In this document: piece after piece, positions 24,493 through 33,972 of the stretch | Layout: each line of letters begins with the position of its first letter | Position numbering within the stretch: position 1 is the stretch's first letter | Assembly: GCF_013141695.1 (NCBI RefSeq) | Contig: NZ_WHNY01000005.1 | Coordinates: 62,001-126,000, forward strand | Origin: Paenibacillus plantarum | GTDB lineage: Bacteria > Bacillota > Bacilli > Paenibacillales > NBRC-103111 | DNA: 64,000 nt | Direction of reading: 5' to 3' | The notes under the pieces: model-generated | What the model saw: the letters and a program-made list of their open reading frames with translations, nothing else | What the model was told of the DNA's origin: nothing | The model's database searches: none | Program-made: the position numbers and the translations under genes

Positions 24493-25344
24493 ATGTTAAG
24501 TTTAAGAAGGTTTAGTTATGTTTTATCTTGTTTTGTTGTCGCAACCATGATCATCACAGGTTGCTCCAGCCAAAAGGAACAACCCGCAGTAAGTACAACA
24601 CCAACACAGGCAACTGTGGCACCTACAGCAACACCAGTGCCGGCCGAGAAAGTAGAGCTGACTATATCGGCAGCTGCAAGCTTAACGGATGCATTTAAAG
24701 AAATTCAAACCAACTATGAGACCAAAAACAAACAAATTAAACTGAACTTTAACTTTGGAGCTTCAGGGGCGCTGCAACAGCAAATCGAACAAGGTGCACC
24801 TGCGGACTTATTCTTTTCGGCAGCAACCAAAAATATGAAGACCCTAGTCGACAAGCAATTGATCGAACCAACACAACAAAAAAACTTGTTAATCAATGAA
24901 CTAGTCGTCGTAGTTCCAGCGGATGGTAAAGTAGCCATTCAAAAAGCAGAAGACTTAACAAATGAAAATATCAAACACTTGGCAGTTGGAGAACCCCAGA
25001 CCGTTCCTGCTGGCAGCTACGCCAAAGAGGCTTTGACTAACGTGAAACTGTGGGACACACTTCAAGCCAAAATCGTACAGGGCAAAGATGTACGCCAAGT
25101 ACTTACCTATGTAGAGTCTGGGAATGCGGAAGCAGGTTTTGTTTATAAAACGGATGCGATGACTTCCAAAAGTGTCAAAGTAGCATTCAGTGTTGATCCA
25201 AAATCGTACACACCGATTGAATACCCAGCTGGTATTGTAAAAGCAACAAAACATAGCAAAGAAACGGCTGACTTCTACGCTTATCTTCAAACGAAAGAAG
25301 CACAAGATGTATTCGTCAAATACGGATTTTCTATTCCTAAATGA
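24493..25344 (+). CDS. modA: Molybdate ABC transporter substrate-binding lipoprotein
   Basis: A lipoprotein signal ends in the lipobox ITGC (about residue 24), followed by a Thr/Pro-rich linker. The mature domain starts ELTISAAASLTDAFKEI and contains FNFGASGALQQQIEQGAPADLFFSA, the ModA oxyanion pocket. The 283 residues fit the family. GGAGGGG precedes the ATG. It overlaps modB by 4 bp. It binds molybdate or tungstate outside the cell and hands it to ModB. Confidence 0.92.
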   Translation: MLSLRRFSYVLSCFVVATMIITGCSSQKEQPAVSTTPTQATVAPTATPVPAEKVELTISAAASLTDAFKEIQTNYETKNKQIKLNFNFGASGALQQQIEQGAPADLFFSAATKNMKTLVDKQLIEPTQQKNLLINELVVVVPADGKVAIQKAEDLTNENIKHLAVGEPQTVPAGSYAKEALTNVKLWDTLQAKIVQGKDVRQVLTYVESGNAEAGFVYKTDAMTSKSVKVAFSVDPKSYTPIEYPAGIVKATKHSKETADFYAYLQTKEAQDVFVKYGFSIPK

Positions 25345-26018
25345 GGATGGAACAGATTAATTGGACAGAATTTGTTTCACCGATCCTACTTTCGTTAAAG
25401 GTATCCGTTGTATCCAGCATCTTCGTTCTGTTCATAGGGGGAATAGCAGCTTGGGGAATGTCGCGGCGTAAGTTTCGTGGAAAGACGTTGCTTGAAACGG
25501 CCATTCTTCTGCCGCTAGTGCTCCCTCCGACAGTTGTAGGCTTTATCTTATTAGTCCTATTGGGCAAAAAGAGTTGGATTGGTTACCTAATGGAGAGATT
25601 TTTCGATCAGTCTATTATATTTACATGGGGGGCTGCTGTGATCGCATCGATCGTGGTGGCTTTTCCATTAGTTTATCAAACGATGAGAACAGGGTTCTCA
25701 CTAGTCAGCAAAGATTTGGAGGACTCGGGGAGATCCATCGGTGCAAATGAGTGGCAAGTTCTACGCTACATAACCTTGCCTTTGGCGTGGCGTTCTGTCA
25801 CGGCAGCTTACATTCTTGGATTTGCTAGAGGGCTGGGGGAATTCGGTGCCACACTTATGATTGCGGGCAACATCCCTCACAAAACCCAAACTTTGCCTAC
25901 CGCCATCTATATCGCTGTTGAATCAGGTAATCAAACTCTTGCCTGGTGCTGGGCAGCAGCTATCATATTCATCTCATTCGGGCTCATGTTTATCGCAAAC
26001 CACAGAGCTAGAGATTAA
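25341..26018 (+). CDS. modB: Molybdate ABC transporter permease
   Basis: A 225-residue permease with five or six spans. It carries LPLVLPPTVVGFILL near residue 55 and the cytoplasmic EAA-type loop (DLEDSGRSIGANEWQVLRYITLP) followed by RGLGEFGATLMIAGN, both typical of ModB. It is translationally coupled to modA. No modC ATPase follows: the next feature is a terminator. The ATPase must be encoded elsewhere or shared. Confidence 0.92.
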   Translation: MRMEQINWTEFVSPILLSLKVSVVSSIFVLFIGGIAAWGMSRRKFRGKTLLETAILLPLVLPPTVVGFILLVLLGKKSWIGYLMERFFDQSIIFTWGAAVIASIVVAFPLVYQTMRTGFSLVSKDLEDSGRSIGANEWQVLRYITLPLAWRSVTAAYILGFARGLGEFGATLMIAGNIPHKTQTLPTAIYIAVESGNQTLAWCWAAAIIFISFGLMFIANHRARD

Positions 26019-26082
26019 TAAGAAAATGAAGTTGGATTTGCTTCGCATAGCCTACGGGGAATTTAATATGAAGTAATTCGGC

Positions 26083-26108
26083 GTTCACTCAAATGAGTGA
26101 ACTTTTTT
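26083..26108 (+). terminator. Intrinsic terminator of modAB
   Basis: GTTCACTC, an AAAT loop, GAGTGAAC, then six T. Confidence 0.85.
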
Positions 26109-26204
26109 CATTCCAAAGCTTATTTAGCGCTTCATCGTTGTGCCGTGTTCAGATTTCGCATATGCGTGGAAGGAAACCGCCGATTTACACGCGGGTAGCC
26201 GCTG

Positions 26205-26248
26205 TTCTACACTTTCTTATGAATCACTTTGACAGAGTAGGTGTAGAA
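26205..26248 (+). promoter_or_regulatory. 8-bp inverted repeat just upstream of the lyase gene
   Basis: TTCTACAC at 26205-26212 is repeated inverted as GTGTAGAA at 26241-26248, leading directly into the ribosome site (AAGGGGG) of the lyase. It may be an operator or an mRNA hairpin. No conventional -35/-10 pair is obvious. Confidence 0.35.
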
Positions 26249-26264
26249 GAAGGGGGAAAGACGA

Positions 26265-29200
26265 ATGACTATTTTCAGTTTTGAAAGCGGTATCCCAGCT
26301 TGTTTTGCCTGTGACAGGCATTCTCGCTTGTCCATTACGAATCAGTACTATAAGGATGGCAACTATAGCTTGCAGTGGGATTATACAGAAAATTCATCCG
26401 TGATCGTCACGGAGTCGATAGGGTATCGTCCATTTCAGGAAGGTACGAAGGATCAGGCGCGCGACTCGTTTACGATCTGGATCTATAACGCTGCTCCAGT
26501 AGAGGGCGAACTTGTATTCGAGTTCGGGCGCGGTGGGCAAGCGGTAGACTGCTCCTTTCAATTTGGGTTGAATTTCAGTGGTTGGCGAACCGCTTGGGTT
26601 GCTTATGAAAGGGATATGACGGGTATCCCTCACCCAGAAATGGATACGGTTACAATTCGTATGCCAAGGGGCGTACAGCCAGGAACGTTGTTCATCGATC
26701 AGATGATGTTGAACACGCCGATCGATCCTAGGTTTCATACAAGGGATTTCCAGGTGCCGTTGGTAAACCTTCGCGCCGATGTATCTGCAAACGCACACTG
26801 GCTCGCGTTATGTGCGTTTGAACATTTGGCTCCGAAGCATGCGATCCCTTCAGCGGTCATGCAGGAAGAGAAAGAGGCTTTTGAGCTGATGAACGAGCGA
26901 TTCGAGGCGCTCTTCTTCAAGGAACGGAGCGTGTTGAAGGATGAGATCGCGTTGCTTCAGCAGCGTTTCGCCGAGTATGGGATCGCGCGCAAAGGTGGAA
27001 TTCTCACAGGCCGTCCGATCGAGCTGTTCTTCGATCATTATCCGCCTCCGTTAAAGGAGGAGCTGAAACTCCTTTCCAACGGTGTACCGCTGAGTAAGAT
27101 TACTCAGTTCCTGCTGGAAACGGCTGTCTGTTTCCGGTCTTGCGAGGAGGCGGAACAGCGAGCTGATCTGCAGGCAATGTTTATAACAGTACTGGACCAT
27201 ATGGAGGATCAAGGCTGGACGTACGGCAGCTCGCAAGGAACCGTCCATCATTTTGGCTATAACTTTCGTGATTATTATCCTGCCGCTTTTCTTATGAGAG
27301 CTGAGCTTCAAGAGGCGGGAATCCTGGAGCGTACACAGCGGACGATGCGCTGGTTCAGCGGCGTGGGCCGCACACATACGCCTCTTGCAGAAGTAGAAGG
27401 CAACATCGACATCTACAACACGACGCTGCACGGGATGCTCGCTTCCTTGCTTATCATGGACGACACACCTGAAAAAGTACGGGACCTGAAAGCGTTCCGC
27501 GATTGGCTCTCCCAGTCGTTATTGCCTGCTCCAGGTTTGCGTGCAGCGTATAAAATCGACGGGTCTGCCTATCATCACGTGAATCATTACCCTGCCTATG
27601 CGGTAGGCGGCTTTCAAGGCGTGACACCGTTGATGTACGTATTGAAAGGTACCCCGTTCCGTATAAGCCAAGAAGCACATGAGACGATACGCAAAGCCCT
27701 TCTCTCTATGCGGCTGTACAGCAACAAGCGGGAATGGCTGATCTCCTTATCTGCACGACATCCTACAGGCAAATGGGCGCTAGATCCGGAGCCTTATGCT
27801 TTTCTAGCTGAGAGCGGCTCACCTGATGGTCGCAGCGAGGTAGATACAGAAGTCGCTGCAGCTTACCTGCGGCTGCTAGACCCAGGAGAGCGAACGGAAG
27901 CGGCACATCGCTTTAAAGAAGCGGGTATTGTACAGGAACCAGAACCGAACGGTCACTGGACGATGAACTACGCCGCGCTGGCCATTCATCGGCGTGATTC
28001 CTGGCTTGCCGGCATGCGCGGGCACAGCCGTTATTTGTGGGCGAACGAAACGTATGTGAACGCGAATCTGTACGGCCGTTACATTTCCCACGGTCATCTC
28101 CAGATTATGGGCCGTGGGGAGCCGGTCAATCATCAAGATAGCGGCTATCAGCAGGAAGGTTGGGATTGGAATAGATGGCCGGGGACGACAACCGTGCATA
28201 AGCCGCTAGAGGAGCTGCGCGCTAACGTTTGCAATGTAGATACATTCAGCGGCTTTGAGGAAATGCTCCTTTCGGATGAGACCTTTGCAGGCGGACTTCA
28301 TTTGGAAGGGCACAACGGGATGTTTGCCATGAAGCTTCATGAGCATGCCAAATATGAGGGAAGTCATCGAGCGCGCAAGTCGGCGTTTTTCTTCGATAAT
28401 CGCATTATTTGCTTGGGTTCTGGCATCGAAAACGATAATGAAGCCTGTGTGACAGAAACGACGCTGTTTCAGAATCATTTGCCTATCATGGAAGATCCGC
28501 TCTGGATTGACGAAGCGGCGCCGATTTATGATTTCCCTTATTTCCAAAAAAAGCAATTAGACAATCCCGCATGGATATTGGACAATAAAGGAAACGGGTA
28601 TTATGTGCCAGCCGGACAGACGGTTTCTGTCTCGAAAGCAACACAACATTCCAAGCATCAATCAACAGATGTTGATACACAAGGTGATTTTGCTGCAGCA
28701 TGGCTGGATCATGGGACTTCACCGAATGAGGGCAGCTACGAATACGCGATCCTGGTTGATACGGATTGCGGACAGGTTCAGCGCTTTTATGAGCAGATGG
28801 CGCATTCGGATACAGCCCCTTATAAGGTGCTGCGTCGGGATCGATCAGCACATGTGGTGTTCGATGCAGAGAGCTGTACAACTGCATACGCGCTGTTCGA
28901 GGCGGACGATTGTCTGGGGATCGGGTACGTGATGGCAGTTGATACGCCTGCGATGGTCATGATTCGCGAGGAAGGCGGAACATTGACGATGAGTGCGGTA
29001 GATCCGGATCTTCGTTTATATGAAGGAATCGAAACGGATCAATACGATAGAAGCGGGATTCAGAAAGAAGTCAGTGTTTATTCACGCAAGTGGGTGCATG
29101 CAGAAAGCATAGCCCATGCCATGAGAATTACGCTAAAAGGACAGTGGATGCTTTCGTCACCTGAACAGGGGATTCAAGTTCTGACAGGTGAGGGGGATTG

Positions 29201-29267
29201 CAGTGTCGTTGAGCTAATTTGCCAAGATGGAATGCCAAAGGAACTTGTCTTGGTTCCATGCGTTTAA
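26265..29267 (+). CDS. Polysaccharide lyase family 8, chondroitin ABC lyase-like, apparently cytoplasmic
   Basis: A 1000-residue protein that matches chondroitinase ABC in length and order. It has an N-terminal beta-sandwich (about 1-165), an alpha/alpha-toroid, and C-terminal beta domains. The toroid holds YHHVNHYPAYAVGGFQG near residue 440, where the family has catalytic His and Tyr. YGRYISHGHLQIM and GYQQEGWDWNRWPGTTT near residue 626 are strongly conserved. The reaction is beta-elimination of uronic acid-containing glycosaminoglycans. Unlike the secreted Proteus enzyme, no signal peptide is present, so it probably acts on imported oligosaccharides. The next ORF's upstream frame overlaps its end, but the regulator starts at 29311. 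Confidence 0.85.
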   Translation: MTIFSFESGIPACFACDRHSRLSITNQYYKDGNYSLQWDYTENSSVIVTESIGYRPFQEGTKDQARDSFTIWIYNAAPVEGELVFEFGRGGQAVDCSFQFGLNFSGWRTAWVAYERDMTGIPHPEMDTVTIRMPRGVQPGTLFIDQMMLNTPIDPRFHTRDFQVPLVNLRADVSANAHWLALCAFEHLAPKHAIPSAVMQEEKEAFELMNERFEALFFKERSVLKDEIALLQQRFAEYGIARKGGILTGRPIELFFDHYPPPLKEELKLLSNGVPLSKITQFLLETAVCFRSCEEAEQRADLQAMFITVLDHMEDQGWTYGSSQGTVHHFGYNFRDYYPAAFLMRAELQEAGILERTQRTMRWFSGVGRTHTPLAEVEGNIDIYNTTLHGMLASLLIMDDTPEKVRDLKAFRDWLSQSLLPAPGLRAAYKIDGSAYHHVNHYPAYAVGGFQGVTPLMYVLKGTPFRISQEAHETIRKALLSMRLYSNKREWLISLSARHPTGKWALDPEPYAFLAESGSPDGRSEVDTEVAAAYLRLLDPGERTEAAHRFKEAGIVQEPEPNGHWTMNYAALAIHRRDSWLAGMRGHSRYLWANETYVNANLYGRYISHGHLQIMGRGEPVNHQDSGYQQEGWDWNRWPGTTTVHKPLEELRANVCNVDTFSGFEEMLLSDETFAGGLHLEGHNGMFAMKLHEHAKYEGSHRARKSAFFFDNRIICLGSGIENDNEACVTETTLFQNHLPIMEDPLWIDEAAPIYDFPYFQKKQLDNPAWILDNKGNGYYVPAGQTVSVSKATQHSKHQSTDVDTQGDFAAAWLDHGTSPNEGSYEYAILVDTDCGQVQRFYEQMAHSDTAPYKVLRRDRSAHVVFDAESCTTAYALFEADDCLGIGYVMAVDTPAMVMIREEGGTLTMSAVDPDLRLYEGIETDQYDRSGIQKEVSVYSRKWVHAESIAHAMRITLKGQWMLSSPEQGIQVLTGEGDCSVVELICQDGMPKELVLVPCV

Positions 29268-29310
29268 ACGTTTAGGAACGGTCAAACAAAATCGAGATGG
29301 GGGCGAAAAG

Positions 29311-31539
29311 ATGAAAACGGCAATTAACCAACTACCGGTCTTTTATCGTTATCTTTTTTCCTACATGGCGCTATTTTTGCTTCCGCTGCTTGTATTAGGG
29401 GTGACTGGCTACTATCAGCTGGTTCATATCGTTGGCGGCGATGTAGAAAGGAATAATCAGGCGCTTCTTAATGAATTGCAGGATGGGATGGATCAGAAGA
29501 TGATCCTGTTGAATCGGATTGCAGGTCAATTAGAAGGTGTATCTGAGCTATCTCCCTATGTACTGACTCATGATTATTTCAACGTTTATCAAGGTAAGAA
29601 AGTGCTGGAAAGCAAGGTTGTAGATGAGAGCATCCGAGAGATTGCGCTCTATATTCGGGGGACCGATTTTCTGCTTTCATCGACAAGTATTTATAAGGTC
29701 AATGCATTCATTGGTGAATTTTATCAGTATAAGCAGTGGACCTCCGTGCAGTTTAACGATGACATGAATCTTTTGACAGCCCCTCGGCTCAGGCCAGCGG
29801 AGGACGTTAAAATCTCAGGAATTCCCGATCAGCGGCTTGTTAGCTACATCGTGCCGATTCCGATTAACAGTCTACACCCTTACGGTACGGTACTTTTCAT
29901 ATTAAAAGAAAACGAGCTGCTCAAGAGTCTGCCGGTACCGGATGGCAACGCCATTGTGTTCGACCAATATGGGCGTGTCATAGCGGCTCAAACGCCTACT
30001 GACTACTTGCAAGATCCCGATTTCTTCGGCCAAATCGTGAATGGCAATGCCAAATCTCAGGATGTTACGATTCAGCATATTACCTATGCAGCCTCTTACA
30101 AGAAATCGGACAAAAGTGGGTTTACTTACGTCACGATGCTTCCTAAATCTACCTTGATGGCGCCGATTAACCGAGCCATTTGGCAGTGGGGAACCTGGAT
30201 GGCTGTCATTTTCCTTGCAGGCTGTGTGCTCGTCTATGTGCTCATGATCTTTAATTATAATCCGGTTAAAAGGCTAGCTGCGCTTGTGGAGACGATTCGG
30301 GGTCAGTCACTCCGCAGAGCGAACGTCTTTGAAATGATCGGTAACGTCATTCATGATATGGCTGATTCGAACCGAAACCTAGGGCTGAAGCTGGAAGCCA
30401 ATCGTTCAGCTGTTATGGAGCACTTGCTTGCCAGTTTATTGAAAGGCGAGTTCGCTTCAGTCGAAGCTTTAAATGTACAGGGGCAAGAGATTGGGTTCCT
30501 GCTTCCTTACCCAGAAACCGCTGTGTTAATGTTGGAATTCCCGGCTTCTTTTGTACCGATGAAAGGCAGGCTGCATGAAGAGGTGGAAGCCTGGTTCGGC
30601 GGGCAAATTGTCGGGTACCGCAAAGAAAGTCTCGAAGATCGCCGGATGCTGTTTATTGTATCCTCAGGCTGTTCGCCGGAAGCTTGGAGGGAGTGGCTGG
30701 ATCAGATGCATGAGCATCTGACAGCCGTGTTCCAAGCTCCCATCACGATGGGAGTGGGCAACCGATATGCGGAGTTGGTGCAAGCGGGCCGTTCGTATCT
30801 GGAGGCTTCAACAGCGATCGATTATAAACTGATCAAAGGCAATCAGCGGGTCATTTTCTTCGATGGACTGCTCGTGCACGACCATGCCGACCTATTAAGC
30901 CCCAGAAGAGTGCTGGAGGACTTGGAAATCGTGCTACAGCATGGAAACGCAGGCCGAGTCGCCGAAACCGTCCATCAAATTGGCATGCGGATGAAACAGA
31001 GTGGACTTACGCTGTTTGTTGCTAGAGAGCTCTGTTACGATATGATTCGTAAGTTTATTGCCTACGCGGATAAACGCAATTCAGGCGGGGCAACCGCCAG
31101 CTTTCCCGACGTGCTGACGCTGACTGAGTATATGACATTGGATGAAATCGTGGATCTTCTGACGACCGCCTGTGCGACCTTCTGTGATTTGCTTGAATCG
31201 AAGAAGCCGGCGAATCCATCCGCAATGATCCAGCAAATCACGCAGTACATTTCACGGCATTGTGGGGAATATGATTTTTCTGTGCAGAGGATCGCCGAGC
31301 ATTTCTCGTTATCTTTATCGTATTTGAGCAGATATTTCAAGGAACAGACGGGCAGGACCATCATGGACTACATGAATGAGGTCCGAATCGATCATGCCAA
31401 ACGACTACTTAAGGCAGAGGATTTCTCCGTCAAAGATATTGTTCAGCAAATTGGCTATAGTGATGTGTCTAGCTTTATTCGCAAGTTCAAACAGACCGTT
31501 GGTGTCACACCGGGTGAGTATCGGAAACAGCATCGATGA
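29311..31539 (+). CDS. Membrane-bound AraC-family regulator with extracytoplasmic sensor
   Basis: A 742-residue protein. Membrane helix 1 (about residues 15-37) and helix 2 (about 295-317) flank an extracytoplasmic Cache-like sensor. A cytoplasmic linker follows, and the C-terminal ~100 residues form a double HTH of the AraC type (YDFSVQRIAEHFSLSLSYLSR, then VKDIVQQIGYSDVSSFIRKF and GVTPGEYRK). This is the YesS/YtdP layout that controls polysaccharide genes in Bacillus. The ATG at 29311 follows GGGGGCG. It sits between the lyase and the transporter operon and likely activates one or both. Confidence 0.88.
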   Translation: MKTAINQLPVFYRYLFSYMALFLLPLLVLGVTGYYQLVHIVGGDVERNNQALLNELQDGMDQKMILLNRIAGQLEGVSELSPYVLTHDYFNVYQGKKVLESKVVDESIREIALYIRGTDFLLSSTSIYKVNAFIGEFYQYKQWTSVQFNDDMNLLTAPRLRPAEDVKISGIPDQRLVSYIVPIPINSLHPYGTVLFILKENELLKSLPVPDGNAIVFDQYGRVIAAQTPTDYLQDPDFFGQIVNGNAKSQDVTIQHITYAASYKKSDKSGFTYVTMLPKSTLMAPINRAIWQWGTWMAVIFLAGCVLVYVLMIFNYNPVKRLAALVETIRGQSLRRANVFEMIGNVIHDMADSNRNLGLKLEANRSAVMEHLLASLLKGEFASVEALNVQGQEIGFLLPYPETAVLMLEFPASFVPMKGRLHEEVEAWFGGQIVGYRKESLEDRRMLFIVSSGCSPEAWREWLDQMHEHLTAVFQAPITMGVGNRYAELVQAGRSYLEASTAIDYKLIKGNQRVIFFDGLLVHDHADLLSPRRVLEDLEIVLQHGNAGRVAETVHQIGMRMKQSGLTLFVARELCYDMIRKFIAYADKRNSGGATASFPDVLTLTEYMTLDEIVDLLTTACATFCDLLESKKPANPSAMIQQITQYISRHCGEYDFSVQRIAEHFSLSLSYLSRYFKEQTGRTIMDYMNEVRIDHAKRLLKAEDFSVKDIVQQIGYSDVSSFIRKFKQTVGVTPGEYRKQHR

Positions 31540-31563
31540 TGGCATGATCTTCACCCCGGCTAA

Positions 31564-31751
31564 ATGGAAAACATACAGTTAATTCTCGCGAATTCCTCCG
31601 AATTTCACGGTTAGATGGATTATATGTTGTTAAATCATCGAATTTCATTCGTATTCTCTTGAAATCTTGAAATTACATGGATGATTTCCAGTTAAATCAC
31701 TGAAACACGAATTAGACGTGAAATTAGATGTACAAAATACAGTTACTCTAG
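31564..31751. repeat. Four imperfect tandem repeats of about 51 bp
   Basis: Units start with ATG(G/T)A at 31564, 31615, 31677 and 31728. Each has GTTA at offset 14, usually as CAGTTA followed by A and TC, then CGAATTTC-like stretches. The spacings are 51, 62 and 51 bp. The region is A/T-rich and non-coding. It follows the AraC gene and precedes two tandem terminators. Apart from these features and a ribosome site, 31540-32094 shows no gene. Confidence 0.55.
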
Positions 31752-31811
31752 TGTTTGGTCCACGGCTGCCCGCATCCCTGGAGAAGAACGCCAACGTAGC
31801 TGCCGTATACT

Positions 31812-31853
31812 AAAAGGGACGTACTTCTCAAGTACAGTCCCTTTTCTTGTATT
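31812..31853 (+). terminator. Intrinsic terminator
   Basis: AAAAGGGAC plus GTACTT pairs with AAGTAC, a bulged A and GTCCCTTTT, followed by CTTGTATTT. It is the first of two tandem terminators after the repeat array. Confidence 0.8.
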
Positions 31854-31860
31854 TCTCCAT

Positions 31861-31898
31861 AAACGCTCTGTCCTTGAAGGACGGCGGAGGCGTTTTTT
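31861..31898 (+). terminator. Second tandem intrinsic terminator
   Basis: AAACGC and GTCCTT pair with AGGAC and GCGTTT, followed by further T to give a run of six. It starts eight bases after the previous terminator. Confidence 0.7.
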
Positions 31899-32094
31899 AC
31901 CATTTCGTATTGAAATCGGCATATAGACAAGTTAAAAATGACTTATTCTTGGCCGAATTAGGCCAATATCAAGAATGGCATAGTCCATGTAGCGATCTCA
32001 CTTATATACGGACGGTCTAAAAGGGTGGTACAAATGAGACATGAAGAATGAATATTACCAAATGGTCAACAGCTAGCGGAGGTGAATGGACAAC

Positions 32095-33006
32095 ATGACA
32101 CAACAACAAATTTTTAAGCGTATCATCCGTAACTATGATTTATATTTACTGCTTTTGCCTACGCTGGCCTATTTCATTATTTTCCACTATCTCCCGATGT
32201 ACGGGCTCCAAATTGCTTTCAAAAATTTCAACCCGGTAAAAGGCATCATGGGAAGCGCGTGGGTAGGATTCGATAACTTCGAGCGATTTTTTGAATCGTA
32301 CCAGCTTGTTACCATTATTAGAAATACGCTGGGCATTTCTATCTATGAATTGCTTGTCGCATTTCCGGCACCGATCATTCTCGCACTGATGATCAATCAG
32401 TTAACGAGCGAAAGATTCAAACGTTTTGTGCAAACGGTTACGTATGCGCCACATTTCATTTCTACTGTTGTCGTAGTCGGTATCGTATATCTACTGCTAT
32501 CACCTAAAACAGGTGCGGTCAACAGCTTACTCGGGATATTTGGCATCAAGCCAATCTTCTTTATGGGGAGTGCTGAATGGTTTAAAACTGTTTTCGTGTT
32601 CTCTGGTGTATGGCAAAGCGTTGGTTGGGGGACGATTATTTACTTGGCAGCCTTAACTGCCGTCAACCCAGATCTGCATGAAGCGGCAACCGTTGACGGT
32701 GCGTCCAAGCTGCAGCGTATCTACCACGTGGATATTCCATCCATCATGCCGACGGTTATCATTATGCTAATCATGAATATGGGCCATATGATGAGCGTTG
32801 GATTCGAGAAAGTGTATCTGATGCAAAATCAGCTCAACATTGACTCGTCGGAGACTATTCAGACGTACGTCTATAAAGCCGGACTTGTACAGGGGCAGTA
32901 CAGCTACTCCGCAGCCATAGGGCTGTTCAATACCGTGATTAACTTTATTCTGCTGATCAGCGTGAACAAAATCGCAAAATCGTTAAAACAAACTAGCTTG
33001 TGGTAA
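32095..33006 (+). CDS. Carbohydrate ABC transporter permease, LplB/YteP-like
   Basis: A 303-residue permease with six spans. It starts with the family pattern YLLLLPTLAYFIIFHYLPMY followed by AFKNFNPVKGI. The cytoplasmic loop DLHEAATVDGASKLQRIYHVDIPS is the EAA motif that contacts the ATPase. The ATG at 32095 lies nine bases after GGAGGTGA; an ATG three codons earlier overlaps that site. It is the first gene of a transporter-sulfatase operon. No ATPase gene is present; such systems often share MsmX-type ATPases. Confidence 0.9.
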   Translation: MTQQQIFKRIIRNYDLYLLLLPTLAYFIIFHYLPMYGLQIAFKNFNPVKGIMGSAWVGFDNFERFFESYQLVTIIRNTLGISIYELLVAFPAPIILALMINQLTSERFKRFVQTVTYAPHFISTVVVVGIVYLLLSPKTGAVNSLLGIFGIKPIFFMGSAEWFKTVFVFSGVWQSVGWGTIIYLAALTAVNPDLHEAATVDGASKLQRIYHVDIPSIMPTVIIMLIMNMGHMMSVGFEKVYLMQNQLNIDSSETIQTYVYKAGLVQGQYSYSAAIGLFNTVINFILLISVNKIAKSLKQTSLW

Positions 33007-33018
33007 GGAGGAGAACCG

Positions 33019-33903
33019 ATGAAACTGGCGAGAACAAGAGCGGATCTCCTGTTTGATATCTGCAACTATACGCTCATCTCTATTCTGGTGTTGTTAGTTT
33101 TGTATCCGCTTTATTTTGTGTTGACCGCGTCTGTAACAGATCCTGATCTGGTATATTCCGGGAAGCTGCTATTCTTTCCTGAACATATAACCTGGGACGG
33201 TTACAAACGGTTGCTTGCCGAGTCCTCCATCTGGATGGGCTTCAGTAATTCGCTCTGGTATACAGTTACTGGAACGGCGATTAACGTCGTGCTCACGATC
33301 ACGGCAGGGTACGTACTGTCCCGCTCGGATCTAATTGGTAGAAATGTGTTTATGTTCTTGCTTGTATTTACGATGTTCTTTGGCGGCGGACTTATTCCCA
33401 GTTATTTGCTTGTCAAAGAGCTGCACATGCTGGATACGACTTGGGCGATGATCATTCCGAATGCGGTTTCGGTCTTCAATGTGATTATTGTAAGGACATT
33501 TTTTCAAACCAACATACCGGGGGAATTGCTCGAGTCAGCTCAAATGGACGGGTGTTCTAATCTCAAATTTTTCTGGAAAATTGCTATTCCACTTGCCCTG
33601 CCGATCGTAGCGGTGATCGTTCTCTTCTACGCTGTAGGACACTGGAATTCGTACTTCCAAGCACTCATTTATTTGAAAAGCAACGCCAAGCAGCCGCTGC
33701 AAATCATACTACGTAATATCTTGATTATGAATGAGGGCTCCGATATGCAGGGTATGCTCGATGGTTCGCAGGAGCAGCAGAAACGGATGGAGTTGATGAA
33801 ATACGGTATTATAATCATATCCAGTTTGCCCGTTATGATTTTGTACCCGTTCCTGCAGCGGTATTTCGTCAAAGGCACATTGGTCGGTTCAGTCAAAGGG
33901 TAA
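33019..33903 (+). CDS. Carbohydrate ABC transporter permease, YtcP-like
   Basis: A 294-residue permease of the MalG/YtcP group, with six spans, GGGLIPSYLLVKELHMLDT in the centre and the EAA loop ELLESAQMDGCSNLKFFWKIAIP. The C-terminus YFVKGTLVGSVKG is typical. It starts 12 bp after the first permease, with AAGGAGG nearby. It forms the heterodimeric channel with that permease. Confidence 0.9.
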   Translation: MKLARTRADLLFDICNYTLISILVLLVLYPLYFVLTASVTDPDLVYSGKLLFFPEHITWDGYKRLLAESSIWMGFSNSLWYTVTGTAINVVLTITAGYVLSRSDLIGRNVFMFLLVFTMFFGGGLIPSYLLVKELHMLDTTWAMIIPNAVSVFNVIIVRTFFQTNIPGELLESAQMDGCSNLKFFWKIAIPLALPIVAVIVLFYAVGHWNSYFQALIYLKSNAKQPLQIILRNILIMNEGSDMQGMLDGSQEQQKRMELMKYGIIIISSLPVMILYPFLQRYFVKGTLVGSVKG

Positions 33904-33972
33904 TCGCGTTTTCTTCGCTTACTATAGGCAGGTTCATTTCTTGCATTTCTTAATCAGAAAGGGGAAAAAAAG

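Noticed and set aside
29227-29310. Earlier start of the AraC regulator inside the lyase gene
   Set aside because: The 28 extra codons overlap the lyase end and lack a ribosome site; ATG 29311 has one and begins a normal membrane-anchor sequence.
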